DNA from: Chryseobacterium camelliae
GTDB taxonomy: Bacteria; Bacteroidota; Bacteroidia; Flavobacteriales; Weeksellaceae
Reading direction: 5' to 3'
Assembly: GCF_002770595.1 (NCBI RefSeq)
Contig: NZ_CP022986.1
Coordinates: 62,001 to 126,000 of the forward strand
DNA: 64,000 bases
The notes below the pieces were generated by a model. It made no database searches and had not been told where the DNA came from. It worked only from the letters and a program-made list of their open reading frames with translations. Shown in pieces: positions 26,895-35,978 of this stretch (the stretch's first letter is position 1; each line of letters starts with the position of its first letter). The translations under genes and the position numbers were made by a program.

Positions 26895-27281
26895 ATGGAG
26901 GCTAAAAAAATTATGGTTTGCGATGATGACCAGGGAGTGCTGGACGTTATTGAAATGATGCTTGATTCCAGCGGCTACACTGCTTTTACGGAGATCAACA
27001 GTACCAACCTTATTTCTGAAATTAAAAAAAATGAGCCTGATCTGATCCTTTTGGATCTCTGGATGCCTGTATTATCCGGTGACCAGGTGGTAAGAGCGAT
27101 CCGTGCGGATCAGAATATCAGCCATCTGCCGGTGATCATCCTTTCTGCCAGCAGGGACGGAGACGACATAGCAATGGAAGCCGGAGCAGATGCATTCCTC
27201 TCCAAACCTTTCGATATGGATGAACTGATTGATACTATTGAAGATTTATTGAAGAATAAAAAAGGAAGTATGAGTGTATAA
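26895..27281 (+). CDS. Single-domain response regulator
   Basis: A 128-residue receiver domain without output domain. Acidic pocket residues are in VCDDDQG, the phosphorylated Asp is about residue 54 (LILLDLWMP), and the conserved Thr/Ser and Lys positions lie in ILSAS and LSKPFD. It is 2 bases downstream of the LOV kinase and is certainly its partner. With no effector domain it must signal through protein contacts or a further phosphorelay. A hairpin terminator follows 75 bases on. Confidence 0.95.
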   Translation: MEAKKIMVCDDDQGVLDVIEMMLDSSGYTAFTEINSTNLISEIKKNEPDLILLDLWMPVLSGDQVVRAIRADQNISHLPVIILSASRDGDDIAMEAGADAFLSKPFDMDELIDTIEDLLKNKKGSMSV

Positions 27282-27356
27282 ATCGATTCTTGAAATTAAT
27301 GTGCCCTGATAGATATACAGAAATGAATGAGCGTCACATGAAGATCAAAATATATA

Positions 27357-27391
27357 ATCCTGCTTTACAGAATAAAGCAGGATATTTTTTG
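27357..27391. terminator. Intrinsic terminator after the LOV two-component pair
   Basis: ATCCTGCTTTA and TAAAGCAGGAT form an 11-base-pair stem over a five-base loop, followed by ATTTTTT on the plus strand. Confidence 0.85.
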
Positions 27392-27486
27392 AATCTGTCT
27401 GAATCCAGGTTTTTGCTATCTGCCTGTGATGAAAGTCTATGCTTTCGCATTTAAATACAGATCAACAGGAAGCATGTCTCCTGAAA

Positions 27487-28734
27487 TCATATCCACAATG
27501 CTGCAAAAGCAGCAATCAGTGCAGGAATCATCACCAGCGAGCCTATTTTAAGGAACTGCCAGGCGCTGATGGAATGCCCGTGCCTCCTCAGCTCGGTAAG
27601 CCATAGAATGGTCGCTAAAGATCCTGTAACAGAAAGATTAGGCCCAAGGTCTACCCCAATAAGGATGCAGCTTCTTACAATAGCAGGAAGATGTCCTGCG
27701 GAGGCTGTGCTGCCGGCAATAAGTCCTGCGGGCAGGTTATTGATCAGGTTACTGCCGAATGCAAGTGCGGAGCCGCTCACCCAGGCTGTAGTATCAGGCG
27801 ATCTATGGGCATGATCAGCTAAAACATGGCTTAGAGAGCTGATCAGACCTGTGCTGTTCAGTGCTTCCACCAGCACAAACAGTCCGGCAACCAGCGGGAG
27901 CACTGCCCAGGAAATATGGCGGACCAGCCGTAATGGATTTTGCCTTGCCCCAATCGCTACAATCAGTGCGGTACCAACTCCCGCAATCGCTGTTGGCAGC
28001 CCGAGTTCCCAGTTCAGTGCTGATGCCGTGATCAGGATAATACTGGTAAGGATAATCCCGGCCATTGCAATACGCCCGCCTTTCTGCAAAGGCTTAATGC
28101 TGATATCGGTAGCGATAGGTTCACGAAGGTATTTACGTTGTGTCAGCAGGAGCATCAGAAACGTTATGGTCACAGCAAAAAAGGAAGGCAGAAGATAAGT
28201 ACTGAGCCATGTCGCCAGGGTAGGCATATGGCTTCCGTAAATCACAAGATTGGCCGGGTTGGAAATCGGCAGGATAAAAGAAGCGGCATTGGCAATAAAA
28301 GCGCAGATCAGGAGATAGGGAAGAGGTTGTTTCACTTTGGCGCTGTGCATAGCCGCCGCAACTGCCGGAGTAAGCACCACTGCCGTGGCATCATTGGACA
28401 TGAAAGTAGTCACGACCAGCCCAACAATATAGATCAGAATGAAAAGCTTAACCGCAGAACCTCCTGAAACCTTCGTCGCATGGGAAGCCAGCCAGTCGAA
28501 AAGCCCCTCCTGACGTGCAGCTTCTGCAAGCATCATCATCCCAATCAGAAAAAGATAAACATCCGTTCCTTTCATGACTCCGGTCCATGCATCAGACCAT
28601 GAAATCAAGCCGAACAGCAGCATGAATAGAGCTCCGCTTACGGCCCAGACTGCTTCCGGAAGCCTGAACGGCCTGATGATGACGCCTGCTGTTGCCAATG
28701 CGGCAATGATGCAGATAAAAACAGTAGAATCCAT
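27487..28734 (-). CDS. ArsB-like arsenite/anion efflux transporter
   Basis: A 415-residue membrane protein with about eleven to twelve hydrophobic segments. Family landmarks of the ArsB/ion-transporter superfamily are TTFMSNDATAVVLTPAV, PISNPANLVIYGSHMP and, in the second half, FGSNLINNLPAGLIAG. ArsB extrudes arsenite or antimonite, using ArsA or the proton gradient. No arsR, arsA or arsC lies beside it, so other anions of this superfamily remain possible. The MFS gene ends 6 bases upstream on the same strand, so the two form an operon. Confidence 0.75.
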   Translation of the reverse strand: MDSTVFICIIAALATAGVIIRPFRLPEAVWAVSGALFMLLFGLISWSDAWTGVMKGTDVYLFLIGMMMLAEAARQEGLFDWLASHATKVSGGSAVKLFILIYIVGLVVTTFMSNDATAVVLTPAVAAAMHSAKVKQPLPYLLICAFIANAASFILPISNPANLVIYGSHMPTLATWLSTYLLPSFFAVTITFLMLLLTQRKYLREPIATDISIKPLQKGGRIAMAGIILTSIILITASALNWELGLPTAIAGVGTALIVAIGARQNPLRLVRHISWAVLPLVAGLFVLVEALNSTGLISSLSHVLADHAHRSPDTTAWVSGSALAFGSNLINNLPAGLIAGSTASAGHLPAIVRSCILIGVDLGPNLSVTGSLATILWLTELRRHGHSISAWQFLKIGSLVMIPALIAAFAALWI

Positions 28735-28740
28735 TGGATG

Positions 28741-29985
28741 TTATTCTTTGATAAGTTGTTCTTCAGTAGTATGGCTGCATTCCCTGATCATGGTTTTTGA
28801 ATAAAAGAGCCAGAGTGCAATAGAAACCAGGGCGAAACCGCCCAGGATAAGAAAGGCCGAACTGTAATCGATTTTTTGAGCAATCCATCCGCCAATCGCC
28901 GGGCTCAGTGATGCACCCAGTCCCTGAACCGTCATGACGGCTCCCTGTCCCACATTAATCCTTCCTGTTCCGTTTAGGATATGGGCAACAAGGCCGGGTA
29001 CTGCAACACTTTGAAGTCCCGCACCGATACCGTCCAGAATCTGTACCGGATAGAGCCCTGCATGGCTGATCATATGGGAGGCGATAAAGCCTCTGAGCGG
29101 CAAAGCAATAAACGAAATAAGCATAACAAGCCAGTACCCTTTGCTTTCTGCCATTTTCATCGCCACAATAGAGGCTACAATCATGACCAGCTGTGCAATG
29201 ATAACGGTAAGGGCTACAAACATAGAAGCGTTATCCTGCATCTTTTCAGCGGCAGCCATTCCGTAAAGCGGTAATAAGGCACCGTTTCCAAGATGGAAGC
29301 AGGCAAGGGCCGCAGCAAGGATCAGCAGAGGCTTACAGTTGAGCAGGACTTTCAGCCCGCTGGCTTTTTTATCATCGGAATCATCCTCTTTAAGGCCTCT
29401 TGCAGCTTTATCGTCAATGCTTTTGGCAGGGATCATCAGGATACTGATCATTGATAATATTCCAAACAATGCCGAAAGGGCAAAAATGGCCGGCATGCCG
29501 AACTTCATCCCCAGATAGCCGGATAAGCCTGCTCCCACTACGTTGCCTGCATGATTAAATGCCTGGTTGTACCCGTTTTGCCGGTTGAATCCTTTTTGCC
29601 TGACAATTCCTAATGTAATGCCCACTACGGCAGGTCCTATGGCTGCTCCTGCAATGGCGGTAGCCACCTGGGAAAGGGTCACCAGCCAGAAATTCTGTGA
29701 GATCAGGATCAGAGCAGAGGCAAGAACGGTACAGATCCCGGGAATAATAACGTAACGCCTTTTGTGGGTGGTCGCATCAATTGCAGCTCCTGCCGGTGCG
29801 GTCATTAGCATCCCGGCGACACCACCGATTGTCATTACAGTGCCGATGGGGCCGCTTTTCCAGCCATTGGCCAGGAGGAAAATGCCGAGGAAGGGCCCGA
29901 TTCCGGCCTGCATATCGGCCATAAAGAAATTCAAGGCCTGCAATGCCCACAGAACACGCGGTGCATTTGGAGAAGCTGTTTTCAT
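28741..29985 (-). CDS. MFS transporter
   Basis: A 414-residue major facilitator with about twelve transmembrane helices and a charged central loop (KSIDDKAARGLKEDDSDDK). The first cytoplasmic loop TTHKRRYVI stands where the MFS motif A normally is. It resembles sugar-phosphate/drug exporter-like MFS proteins rather than any with a defined substrate. It is the upstream member of a two-gene unit with the ArsB-like pump. That pairing hints at metalloid or organo-anion resistance, which is inference. Confidence 0.75.
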   Translation of the reverse strand: MKTASPNAPRVLWALQALNFFMADMQAGIGPFLGIFLLANGWKSGPIGTVMTIGGVAGMLMTAPAGAAIDATTHKRRYVIIPGICTVLASALILISQNFWLVTLSQVATAIAGAAIGPAVVGITLGIVRQKGFNRQNGYNQAFNHAGNVVGAGLSGYLGMKFGMPAIFALSALFGILSMISILMIPAKSIDDKAARGLKEDDSDDKKASGLKVLLNCKPLLILAAALACFHLGNGALLPLYGMAAAEKMQDNASMFVALTVIIAQLVMIVASIVAMKMAESKGYWLVMLISFIALPLRGFIASHMISHAGLYPVQILDGIGAGLQSVAVPGLVAHILNGTGRINVGQGAVMTVQGLGASLSPAIGGWIAQKIDYSSAFLILGGFALVSIALWLFYSKTMIRECSHTTEEQLIKE

Positions 29986-30101
29986 AAATGTATAATCAGT
30001 ATTTTGTGCTGCATAATGCGTATGGTCCGCAAAGGAGGAAGTGATGGTGCGTTTATATTTGTACCATTATAAATCAGTTAGCCGATCATCAGTCATGTAA
30101 G

Positions 30102-30287
30102 CTATTTCCCTAGGTAATCATCAAGGCCTGTATGCATTTTCGCTTTTACATCTTTCATCATCTGCTTCTCCTCATCACTCCTTCCGGATTGGCTCGGTTC
30201 AAAAACAATGCCGAAAAATACTATTTTCGGCATCGTCTTTTGAAAGTCTGGTAGCATAGGTATTTCAGTACTTTTACATAAGTTCAT
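30102..30287 (-). CDS. Possible small protein coupled to the AhpD-like gene
   Basis: A 61-residue frame that starts inside the last codons of the AhpD-like gene and overlaps it by 14 bases. The sequence is charged in its C-terminal half (SDEEKQMMKDVKAKMHTGL) and has no recognised family. The coupling and lack of other genes in the stretch make expression possible, but it may be noise. No signal peptide or membrane segment is seen. Confidence 0.25.
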   Translation of the reverse strand: MNLCKSTEIPMLPDFQKTMPKIVFFGIVFEPSQSGRSDEEKQMMKDVKAKMHTGLDDYLGK

Positions 30288-30726
30288 CCATGTTGGTTAC
30301 AGCATGTAGCTGATAGTCTTCCGTCAGGTTAAAAGTCCTGCCCAGTTTCTGTGAGGCATTGATAAATGCTATAAACGTACAGAGCTCTGAAATTTCCCGT
30401 AGGCTGAAATATTCTTTCAGCGTATCAAAATGAGCCTGCCCTATAGCACGATGATCCTTACAGAACAGTTCTGCGAATCCTGAGGCTATTGAAATCTTAA
30501 TCCGCGCAGGATCAAAATCAGGCTTTCCTCCTTTAACCATACAGTATTCGCATCCGTTTTCAAAGGCCATTGCGCGGCGTACCTGCTCCAATAGTGCGGG
30601 ATCAAGTGAAGTATTTTTCCAGAATGTTTCTTCAAGCCTGTTCCATTGGTCCAGGATGTGTTCATTATATCCCAGTAATTTTTCAAATGCTGTATCACCG
30701 TTGTCTGAAAATTCTATTCTTGTCAT
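30274..30726 (-). CDS. Carboxymuconolactone decarboxylase (AhpD-like) family protein
   Basis: A 150-residue all-helical protein. CEYCMVKGGKPD near residue 50 contains the CxxC pair of AhpD-type alkylhydroperoxidase proteins; the downstream His of the classical ExxC-x-x-C-x3-H motif is not in the usual position, so activity may be altered. It is transcribed divergently from an Lrp-type regulator 110 bases away, which probably controls it. Peroxide or quinone detoxification is the usual role of the family. Confidence 0.75.
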   Translation of the reverse strand: MTRIEFSDNGDTAFEKLLGYNEHILDQWNRLEETFWKNTSLDPALLEQVRRAMAFENGCEYCMVKGGKPDFDPARIKISIASGFAELFCKDHRAIGQAHFDTLKEYFSLREISELCTFIAFINASQKLGRTFNLTEDYQLHAVTNMDELM

Positions 30727-30835
30727 TGTTATTTATTTTCGGCAAAATTCGGATAAAAGAATTCTGCTGTAAAACGGTTTTAATTGTATTGATTGGCAAT
30801 TTGGATTAAATTCGCCTTTTTTAAATAGTATTACA

Positions 30836-31288
30836 ATGAAAATCATTTTAGACCATTACGATTATAATATTCTGGAGTTACTGAGTGAAAATTCAAGGCT
30901 GAGCTATGCAGAAATAGGCCGGCTGATCGGACTTTCGCAATCTGCGGCTAAAGAACGCGTTCTGGCGCTGGTTGACAGGGGAGTGATTAAAAAATTCGGG
31001 ATCGAGGTAGATTACAGCCTGCTTGGCTACTCACTGCCTGTCATCATCCATCTTAAATTCAGAAATGATGATTTTAAAATATTTCTGAATCAGCTGCACC
31101 AGTTTCCGGAACTTACCAGCTGTAAAAGAATCACCGGAGAGGCATGCCTGGTTGCAGAAGCCGCTCTGAAGGATAACAGCCATCTGGAAAACCTTATCGA
31201 CAGGCTGATCCGGTATGGAATTCCTTCTACAGCAATTCGTCTTTCAGAGGTTGATATGCCTAACTTTTTTACACAGCATAAAAAATAA
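30836..31288 (+). CDS. Lrp/AsnC family transcriptional regulator
   Basis: A 150-residue feast/famine regulator. The N-terminal winged helix has LLSENSRLSYAEIGRLIGLS and a recognition helix QSAAKERVLALVDRGVI. The C-terminal half is the RAM ligand-binding fold (TSCKRITGEACLVAEAAL). The divergent AhpD-like gene is the nearest candidate target. It ends before a strong hairpin shared with the glycoside hydrolase gene. Confidence 0.92.
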   Translation: MKIILDHYDYNILELLSENSRLSYAEIGRLIGLSQSAAKERVLALVDRGVIKKFGIEVDYSLLGYSLPVIIHLKFRNDDFKIFLNQLHQFPELTSCKRITGEACLVAEAALKDNSHLENLIDRLIRYGIPSTAIRLSEVDMPNFFTQHKK

Positions 31289-31310
31289 GAACCTATCGCT
31301 ATTAAAAGAA

Positions 31311-31342
31311 TACCGGCCAGTGTATCCGTACATTGGCCGGTA
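31311..31342. terminator. Terminator between convergent Lrp and glycoside hydrolase genes
   Basis: TACCGGCCA pairs with TGGCCGGTA, with an inner TGT/ACA extension and one mismatch. T-rich sequence (TTCTTTTAAT) follows on the minus strand. Confidence 0.75.
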
Positions 31343-31351
31343 ATGGGAGTT

Positions 31352-32548
31352 TCAATCCGCATATGAAGGTGATACAATCAGATCTGAAACAGCGCGGCTG
31401 AATTTTTTTAGTACCCGGATGCTACCTTCATGGGGAATTCTTTCCAGCGTCTGTGGATCCAGGATATCCCAGATTCCGCTGTGATGCCATTCAAGAGCCG
31501 GGAAATCCCAGTCCGGCCGGTCAATGAGAGGATAAATACAGCATCCGTAAAGAGGAAGGCCGTTTTTCAGCATTAAAAGGCATTCTTCTGCTATCGTATC
31601 CAGCCATTGAGGGCGGTGCTCGCCGGGATGGCTGGTCTCTGAAATAACGACAGGACGTCCATATCGCAGAAACATTTCTTCAATCAGCGTATGGAGCGGT
31701 TTCCATAAAACATGGGGTGGCAGTTCTCCCCACGGGATAAGTTCATGATGAGTGCTGGTCCATTGGTTGTTAAAATAAAAATTTACCCCCAGGATATCCA
31801 GGTATTCAGGTTTCCCGCCGAGCTCCGGGCAGATTTTCCCGCTCAGCATGTCCAGTACCTGGAACTGCTCTTCATTTTTGGAAGCAGCATTAAGAACCTG
31901 TTCATCATCTGAAAGATCAGGCGACACTACATGGATAAGCGGCTCTGTTGTCATGATGCGTATTCCCGGATCCACTTCCTTCATCATTTCGATTCCTTCA
32001 ATATAAGCTTTCATCAGGCGGTATTTTACTTCCCATCCCTGTGTGGTACAGTACGGGGAAGTTCCTCTGGCATCACCGCCGAGCCAGGATAAAAAGCTTA
32101 CTTCATTGATGGGGGTAATGATCAGCGTTTCATCCGGGACCAGGCTCCGGTAATGTTCCGCAAATGCTTTGCACAGATGTGCGAAACGCCGTGGAAACAT
32201 AGGATGAAGTGGAGTAAGGTCATCCGGAAAACCGAAATGGCAGATGTCCCAGATGACCTGTATCCCTGCTTCGGCAGCTGCCAGAATTATCTGATCAACT
32301 TCTGTCCAGTCATACTGATACGGAACTTTTTCTACATGGCTCCACCGGATACCTTCACGAACCGTGCGGATATTAAGGGGCCTGATCCGGTCATAATCTT
32401 CCTTAAGAAAAGTATCATGGCCGGTGAGCCGGATCATATCCACTCGTTCCCCAAAAGCATTCTGATGGTCGGCACATTCAAACCCTCCCATCAGGAAGGA
32501 TCTGAACGGGTTGCCGCCGTACTTGAAATCATTGGTGTACGTCATCAT
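31352..32548 (-). CDS. Clan GH-A glycoside hydrolase (family 1-like)
   Basis: A 398-residue protein with a TIM-barrel retaining glycosidase pattern. The acid/base Glu is in ITPINEVSFLSW and the nucleophile Glu in PVVISETSHPGEH; NIRTVREGIRWSHVE and VIWDICHFGFPDDL are barrel strands. There is no signal peptide, so it acts in the cytoplasm. Its start overlaps the UDP-galactopyranose mutase stop by 20 bases, and the glycosyltransferase is next, which suggests a shared glycan pathway instead of catabolism. The family assignment within the clan is uncertain. Confidence 0.75.
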   Translation of the reverse strand: MMTYTNDFKYGGNPFRSFLMGGFECADHQNAFGERVDMIRLTGHDTFLKEDYDRIRPLNIRTVREGIRWSHVEKVPYQYDWTEVDQIILAAAEAGIQVIWDICHFGFPDDLTPLHPMFPRRFAHLCKAFAEHYRSLVPDETLIITPINEVSFLSWLGGDARGTSPYCTTQGWEVKYRLMKAYIEGIEMMKEVDPGIRIMTTEPLIHVVSPDLSDDEQVLNAASKNEEQFQVLDMLSGKICPELGGKPEYLDILGVNFYFNNQWTSTHHELIPWGELPPHVLWKPLHTLIEEMFLRYGRPVVISETSHPGEHRPQWLDTIAEECLLMLKNGLPLYGCCIYPLIDRPDWDFPALEWHHSGIWDILDPQTLERIPHEGSIRVLKKFSRAVSDLIVSPSYAD

Positions 32549-33635
32549 CTTCTTTTACTATTCTTCGGTACAAAGCCAGTGACTGAGCCACAACCTGATC
32601 CATATTGTAGTACTTATAGGTTCCCAAACGTCCTGTAAAGTAAATATCTTTTTGCTCTTCCGCCAGTTTTCTGTACTGATTGTATATTTCCTGGTTTTCC
32701 TTTCTGGGAATAGGATAGTACGGATCGCCTTCAGCAGTAGGGTATTCATAGACAATGGCTGTCTTATGGTGGGTCTGCCCTGTAAGATGCTTGAATTCCG
32801 TGATCCTGGTATATAAATTCGAGGTAGGATAATTGACCGTTCCGGTAAGCTGGTAATTTTCCTGGTCCAGGGTTTCAAACTTAAAATCAATGGACCGGTA
32901 AGGCAATTTTCCGAACCGGTAATCAAAAAAAGCATCAACCGGCCCGGTATAGATCAGTTTTTTATGGGGAATGAGGTCTATAATATCCCTGTAATCCGTA
33001 TTCAGCATGATATGAATGTTCTTATGCGTCAGCATTTTTTTGAACATTTCCGTATAGCCGTTTTTAGGCATCGCCTGATAAGTATCCGTGAAATACCGGT
33101 CATCGCTGTTTGTGCGCGTAGGGACCCTTGCCGTTACCGAAGCATCCAGGTCCGAAGGATCCAGGTCCCACTGCTTTCTCGTGTATCCCCTGAAAAACTT
33201 TTCATACAGCTCTTTGCCGACTACATTCACCACTACATCTTCTGAAGTGAGTACCGGTCTTCTTTCCTCCGCTTTGGATGCCAGGAAATCTTTAACCTCG
33301 TCAGAAGTCAGGTTTTTACCGTAAAGCTTATTGATGGTGGTGAGATTGATCGGAATAGGAACAAGCTGCCCGTCTACGCTTCCCAGTACCCTGTGCTCAT
33401 AAGGCCGCCAGTCGGTAAAACGACTAAGGTATTTAAATACTTCTTCCGAATTGGTATGGAAAATATGCGGACCGTATTTATGGATCAGGATTCCGTCTCT
33501 GTTATAGTAGTCATAGGCATTGCCGGCTATATGGTCACGCTTGTCAACGATCAGCACCTTTTTTCCTGCACCGGCAAGCTGCTCTGCCAGGACGGCACCT
33601 GCGAACCCGCATCCTATAATGAGAAAATCATACAT
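32529..33635 (-). CDS. glf: UDP-galactopyranose mutase
   Basis: A 368-residue flavoenzyme that interconverts UDP-galactopyranose and UDP-galactofuranose. The FAD loop is IIGCGFAGAVLAEQLAGAG at residues about 4-22. Substrate-site segments are YGPHIFHTNSEEV, FFRGYTRKQWDLDPSDL, RVPTRTNSDDRYFTD and, near the C terminus, GRLGTYKYYNMDQVVAQSL. The overlap with genes on both sides (8 bases with the glycosyltransferase) indicates a three-gene operon. It implies that this strain makes galactofuranose-containing polysaccharide. Confidence 0.95.
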   Translation of the reverse strand: MYDFLIIGCGFAGAVLAEQLAGAGKKVLIVDKRDHIAGNAYDYYNRDGILIHKYGPHIFHTNSEEVFKYLSRFTDWRPYEHRVLGSVDGQLVPIPINLTTINKLYGKNLTSDEVKDFLASKAEERRPVLTSEDVVVNVVGKELYEKFFRGYTRKQWDLDPSDLDASVTARVPTRTNSDDRYFTDTYQAMPKNGYTEMFKKMLTHKNIHIMLNTDYRDIIDLIPHKKLIYTGPVDAFFDYRFGKLPYRSIDFKFETLDQENYQLTGTVNYPTSNLYTRITEFKHLTGQTHHKTAIVYEYPTAEGDPYYPIPRKENQEIYNQYRKLAEEQKDIYFTGRLGTYKYYNMDQVVAQSLALYRRIVKEDDDVHQ

Positions 33636-34725
33636 TGGCTACTTGGATTTTCAGGTTATTGATCAGTTTGCTCATCTTGTCAAAGGTATGGTCCCAGGAA
33701 TTGTCGGAAAGAAATTCATCTACCTGCATCAGCCACTCTTCCCGTGATTTTTTATTCAGTTCTGTTTCTGCATGCCTGATAAATGTTTCCGCATCATCCG
33801 CAATATATACCAGGTCTGCATCTCCGTAAGGATTAACCACATCTTTTATCCGGGTGGAAATAACCGGCAGGCCTGCCGCCAGGTATTCCGGAGTTTTGGT
33901 CGGGCTGATGAATTCAGTAGATTCATTAAGCGCAAAAAGGACCAGTGCCATATCCCAGTGACTGATATACACAGGCAGTTCATCATACTTTTTCGAACCG
34001 AGGTAGTGGATGTTTTCCGCCCTCGGAAGATCATTGATATCTATTTTCACTACCGGGCCTATGATCACGAAATGCCAGTCGGGTCTTTTCGCAGAGACTT
34101 CTTTAAGAAGCTCAATGTCAAATCTTTCATCAATAACCCCGTAAAACCCGAATCTCGGATGCGGGATATTCTTCTGGTCTTCAGGCTCAACCGTATTGTA
34201 GCGTGCCGCTTCAAAATGTTTTTTATCGATGCTGCTCGGGAACGGATGGATATTATGGTGCCTGTTTTTCTTGGCCTGATAGAGCGTGTGTCCCCCGGTA
34301 AACACGACATCTGCTTTTTTAAAGAGCTGGTTTTCCAGTTCAATAAGCTGAGGCGGAGCAAAACGGAAAGCGGAAAGCTCGTCCATAGAATCGTAAATAA
34401 CAACCTCAGGTTCCAGATGGCCGGTATATTCCAGGGCCATAGGAGTGTAATACCAGCAGGAGAAGTGTTTTACGGATTGCTGTTTCAGGAAACGGTCAAT
34501 CATTTTTCTGAGCTTCAGGTTGCGCTCTTCTCCTTCATGCGATATACTGATCTGGACAATAGAAATCCCATCCTGTGAACTTACGGTCAGTTCATCACGG
34601 TCTCCGTGGCGGGGTTCTTCAAAATAATAAATATGAGAGTTTCTGGCAAAACGGCTCAGCAGATGCTGAGGTCGCTGATAGACAAAATTCCACGACAGGT
34701 GGCTGAAGCATAATATATTTTGCAT
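33628..34725 (-). CDS. Family 1-type glycosyltransferase (TuaH-like)
   Basis: A 365-residue GT-B glycosyltransferase. The N terminus FSHLSWNFVYQRPQHLLSRFA is characteristic of a TuaH-like group, and the C-terminal nucleotide-sugar domain has GFYGVIDERFDIELL, WHFVIIGPV and SPTKTPEYLAAGLPVISTRI. It is the first gene of the glycan operon with glf and the glycoside hydrolase. Use of UDP-galactofuranose as donor is a reasonable inference from the neighbouring mutase. No membrane anchor is seen. Confidence 0.85.
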   Translation of the reverse strand: MQNILCFSHLSWNFVYQRPQHLLSRFARNSHIYYFEEPRHGDRDELTVSSQDGISIVQISISHEGEERNLKLRKMIDRFLKQQSVKHFSCWYYTPMALEYTGHLEPEVVIYDSMDELSAFRFAPPQLIELENQLFKKADVVFTGGHTLYQAKKNRHHNIHPFPSSIDKKHFEAARYNTVEPEDQKNIPHPRFGFYGVIDERFDIELLKEVSAKRPDWHFVIIGPVVKIDINDLPRAENIHYLGSKKYDELPVYISHWDMALVLFALNESTEFISPTKTPEYLAAGLPVISTRIKDVVNPYGDADLVYIADDAETFIRHAETELNKKSREEWLMQVDEFLSDNSWDHTFDKMSKLINNLKIQVANV

Positions 34726-34870
34726 AAAGTGGTGGTGTTTTAGCCGGTATCGTCTTTAGAGATCATATGATGACCGCTTAAGTAAAACCGACAAATCAAT
34801 ATTAATTAATGTGTATATAAAGACCTCAAAAGGTCTTAGCTGTAAGTAAAAGTACTTATAAATAAAAAAG

Positions 34871-34898
34871 ACCGTGTATGACTTGAGTCATACACGGT
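34871..34898 (-). terminator. Terminator for the Crp/Fnr gene
   Basis: ACCGTGTATGACT and AGTCATACACGGT form a 13-base perfect inverted repeat with a two-base centre. On the minus strand it is followed by CTTTTTTATTT, so it ends the leftward Crp/Fnr transcript about 120 bases after its stop. Confidence 0.8.
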
Positions 34899-35018
34899 AC
34901 GGAGAATTCTGTTCATGAAAATAGTTAAATTTTAATTTAAAATTAAATATTTTCAGTAATATTATTTTTGTAGGTGTAAAAAATTCAAATGATGCCGGCT
35001 TGTCATCAGTTATGCTGA

Positions 35019-35615
35019 TCAATAATAGATTTTCCTGTTGATTACCTTTACAATTCCCTGCTGCTCCAGTTTTTTAATGGTCCTGATGATGGTTTCCACT
35101 CTGAGCCCTGTCATAGAAGCCAGCTGCTGCCTGGTCAGCGGCACCTCAAAAGAAAACTTTCTCTGGTCCTCGTAGAAGCTTTTGTGATAATCCAGCACAC
35201 CTATGATCCGCACATCTGCATACATGGACGAATTATTCTGTAGCATGATGTATTTGTAGTACAGCCTTTCGGAAAGGAATTTATTGACGTCGCGTGAGAT
35301 TCCCGGGTTCTCGTCCAGCAACCGGACAAAATTGGATTTTGGAAGTTTCAATACGGTACACTGCTCAAAAACAACGGCATTAACCGGATATTTTTTCTCT
35401 ATGAACAACAACAGCTCACATACGCTGAGACCGGGACTGAGAATAGCCAGGATGAGCTCTTTTCCGTCTTCATTATAATGATTCAGCTTGATGCGGCCTT
35501 TGATGATCTGATAATAAAACTTCGGAATATCGCCTTCGTTGAAAATAACATGCGAACGGCCATAATCTTCAATAACGGCTCCGTAGGAAAGCAAAAGTTC
35601 TTCTTCAATTAGCAT
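35019..35615 (-). CDS. Crp/Fnr family transcriptional regulator
   Basis: A 198-residue regulator. Residues about 15-125 form the cyclic-nucleotide-binding-like beta-roll (VIFNEGDIPKFYYQIIKGRI, ILSPGLSVCELLLFIEKKYP). The C-terminal helix-turn-helix is PLTRQQLASMTGLRVETIIRTIKKLEQQG. The cysteine pattern of a true FNR iron-sulfur cluster is absent. The gene stands alone; targets are unknown. Confidence 0.9.
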   Translation of the reverse strand: MLIEEELLLSYGAVIEDYGRSHVIFNEGDIPKFYYQIIKGRIKLNHYNEDGKELILAILSPGLSVCELLLFIEKKYPVNAVVFEQCTVLKLPKSNFVRLLDENPGISRDVNKFLSERLYYKYIMLQNNSSMYADVRIIGVLDYHKSFYEDQRKFSFEVPLTRQQLASMTGLRVETIIRTIKKLEQQGIVKVINRKIYY

Positions 35616-35978
35616 TGTGACAGTTTTTAGGTGTGATGGTAATGCAAGTTATTGTTTTTTTATGCAAAAAGAACATATCCCGATCTGTTTATTCATTTAC
35701 ATTTCAATAGAGATAAAATTTTTGCATCAAAATAGAGTAAATGCCAAATGCATACCGGATTTTCAGCATGCATTTTTTCAAAATCAATTCTTTCTGTATG
35801 TTTTTATCTAATGCTGGTTTTATCATGAATTATATCAATGTTATTGCGATGTGCAATGCGGTATTGCAGATGTATCATGCTGAAAAGATTAAATTTCATT
35901 ATCATATAGTGGTTAAAATAAAACCTCCGGCAGAACCGGAGGTGATTATTTGCTATGCAAAGTTGACAGTTTCCTGCG
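35616..35978. other. Intergenic region upstream of Crp/Fnr gene
   Basis: About 360 AT-rich bases with the Crp/Fnr promoter on the minus strand at one end and the subtilase terminator at the other. Open frames here lack family features. Confidence 0.5.
35923..35943 (-). terminator. Terminator after the subtilase gene
   Basis: ACCTCCGG and CCGGAGGT pair over a five-base loop. On the minus strand TTTTATTTTAA follows, ending the phosphatase-subtilase transcript 36 bases after its stop. Confidence 0.85.

Noticed and set aside
27487..29985. Complete arsenic resistance operon
   Set aside because: No arsR, arsC or arsA is adjacent, so only an ArsB-like pump with an MFS partner is called.
33772..34578. 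Open frame of 268 codons on the plus strand opposite the glycosyltransferase
   Set aside because: The leftward glycosyltransferase is well supported by motifs and overlap with glf; the antisense frame has no recognisable domain.
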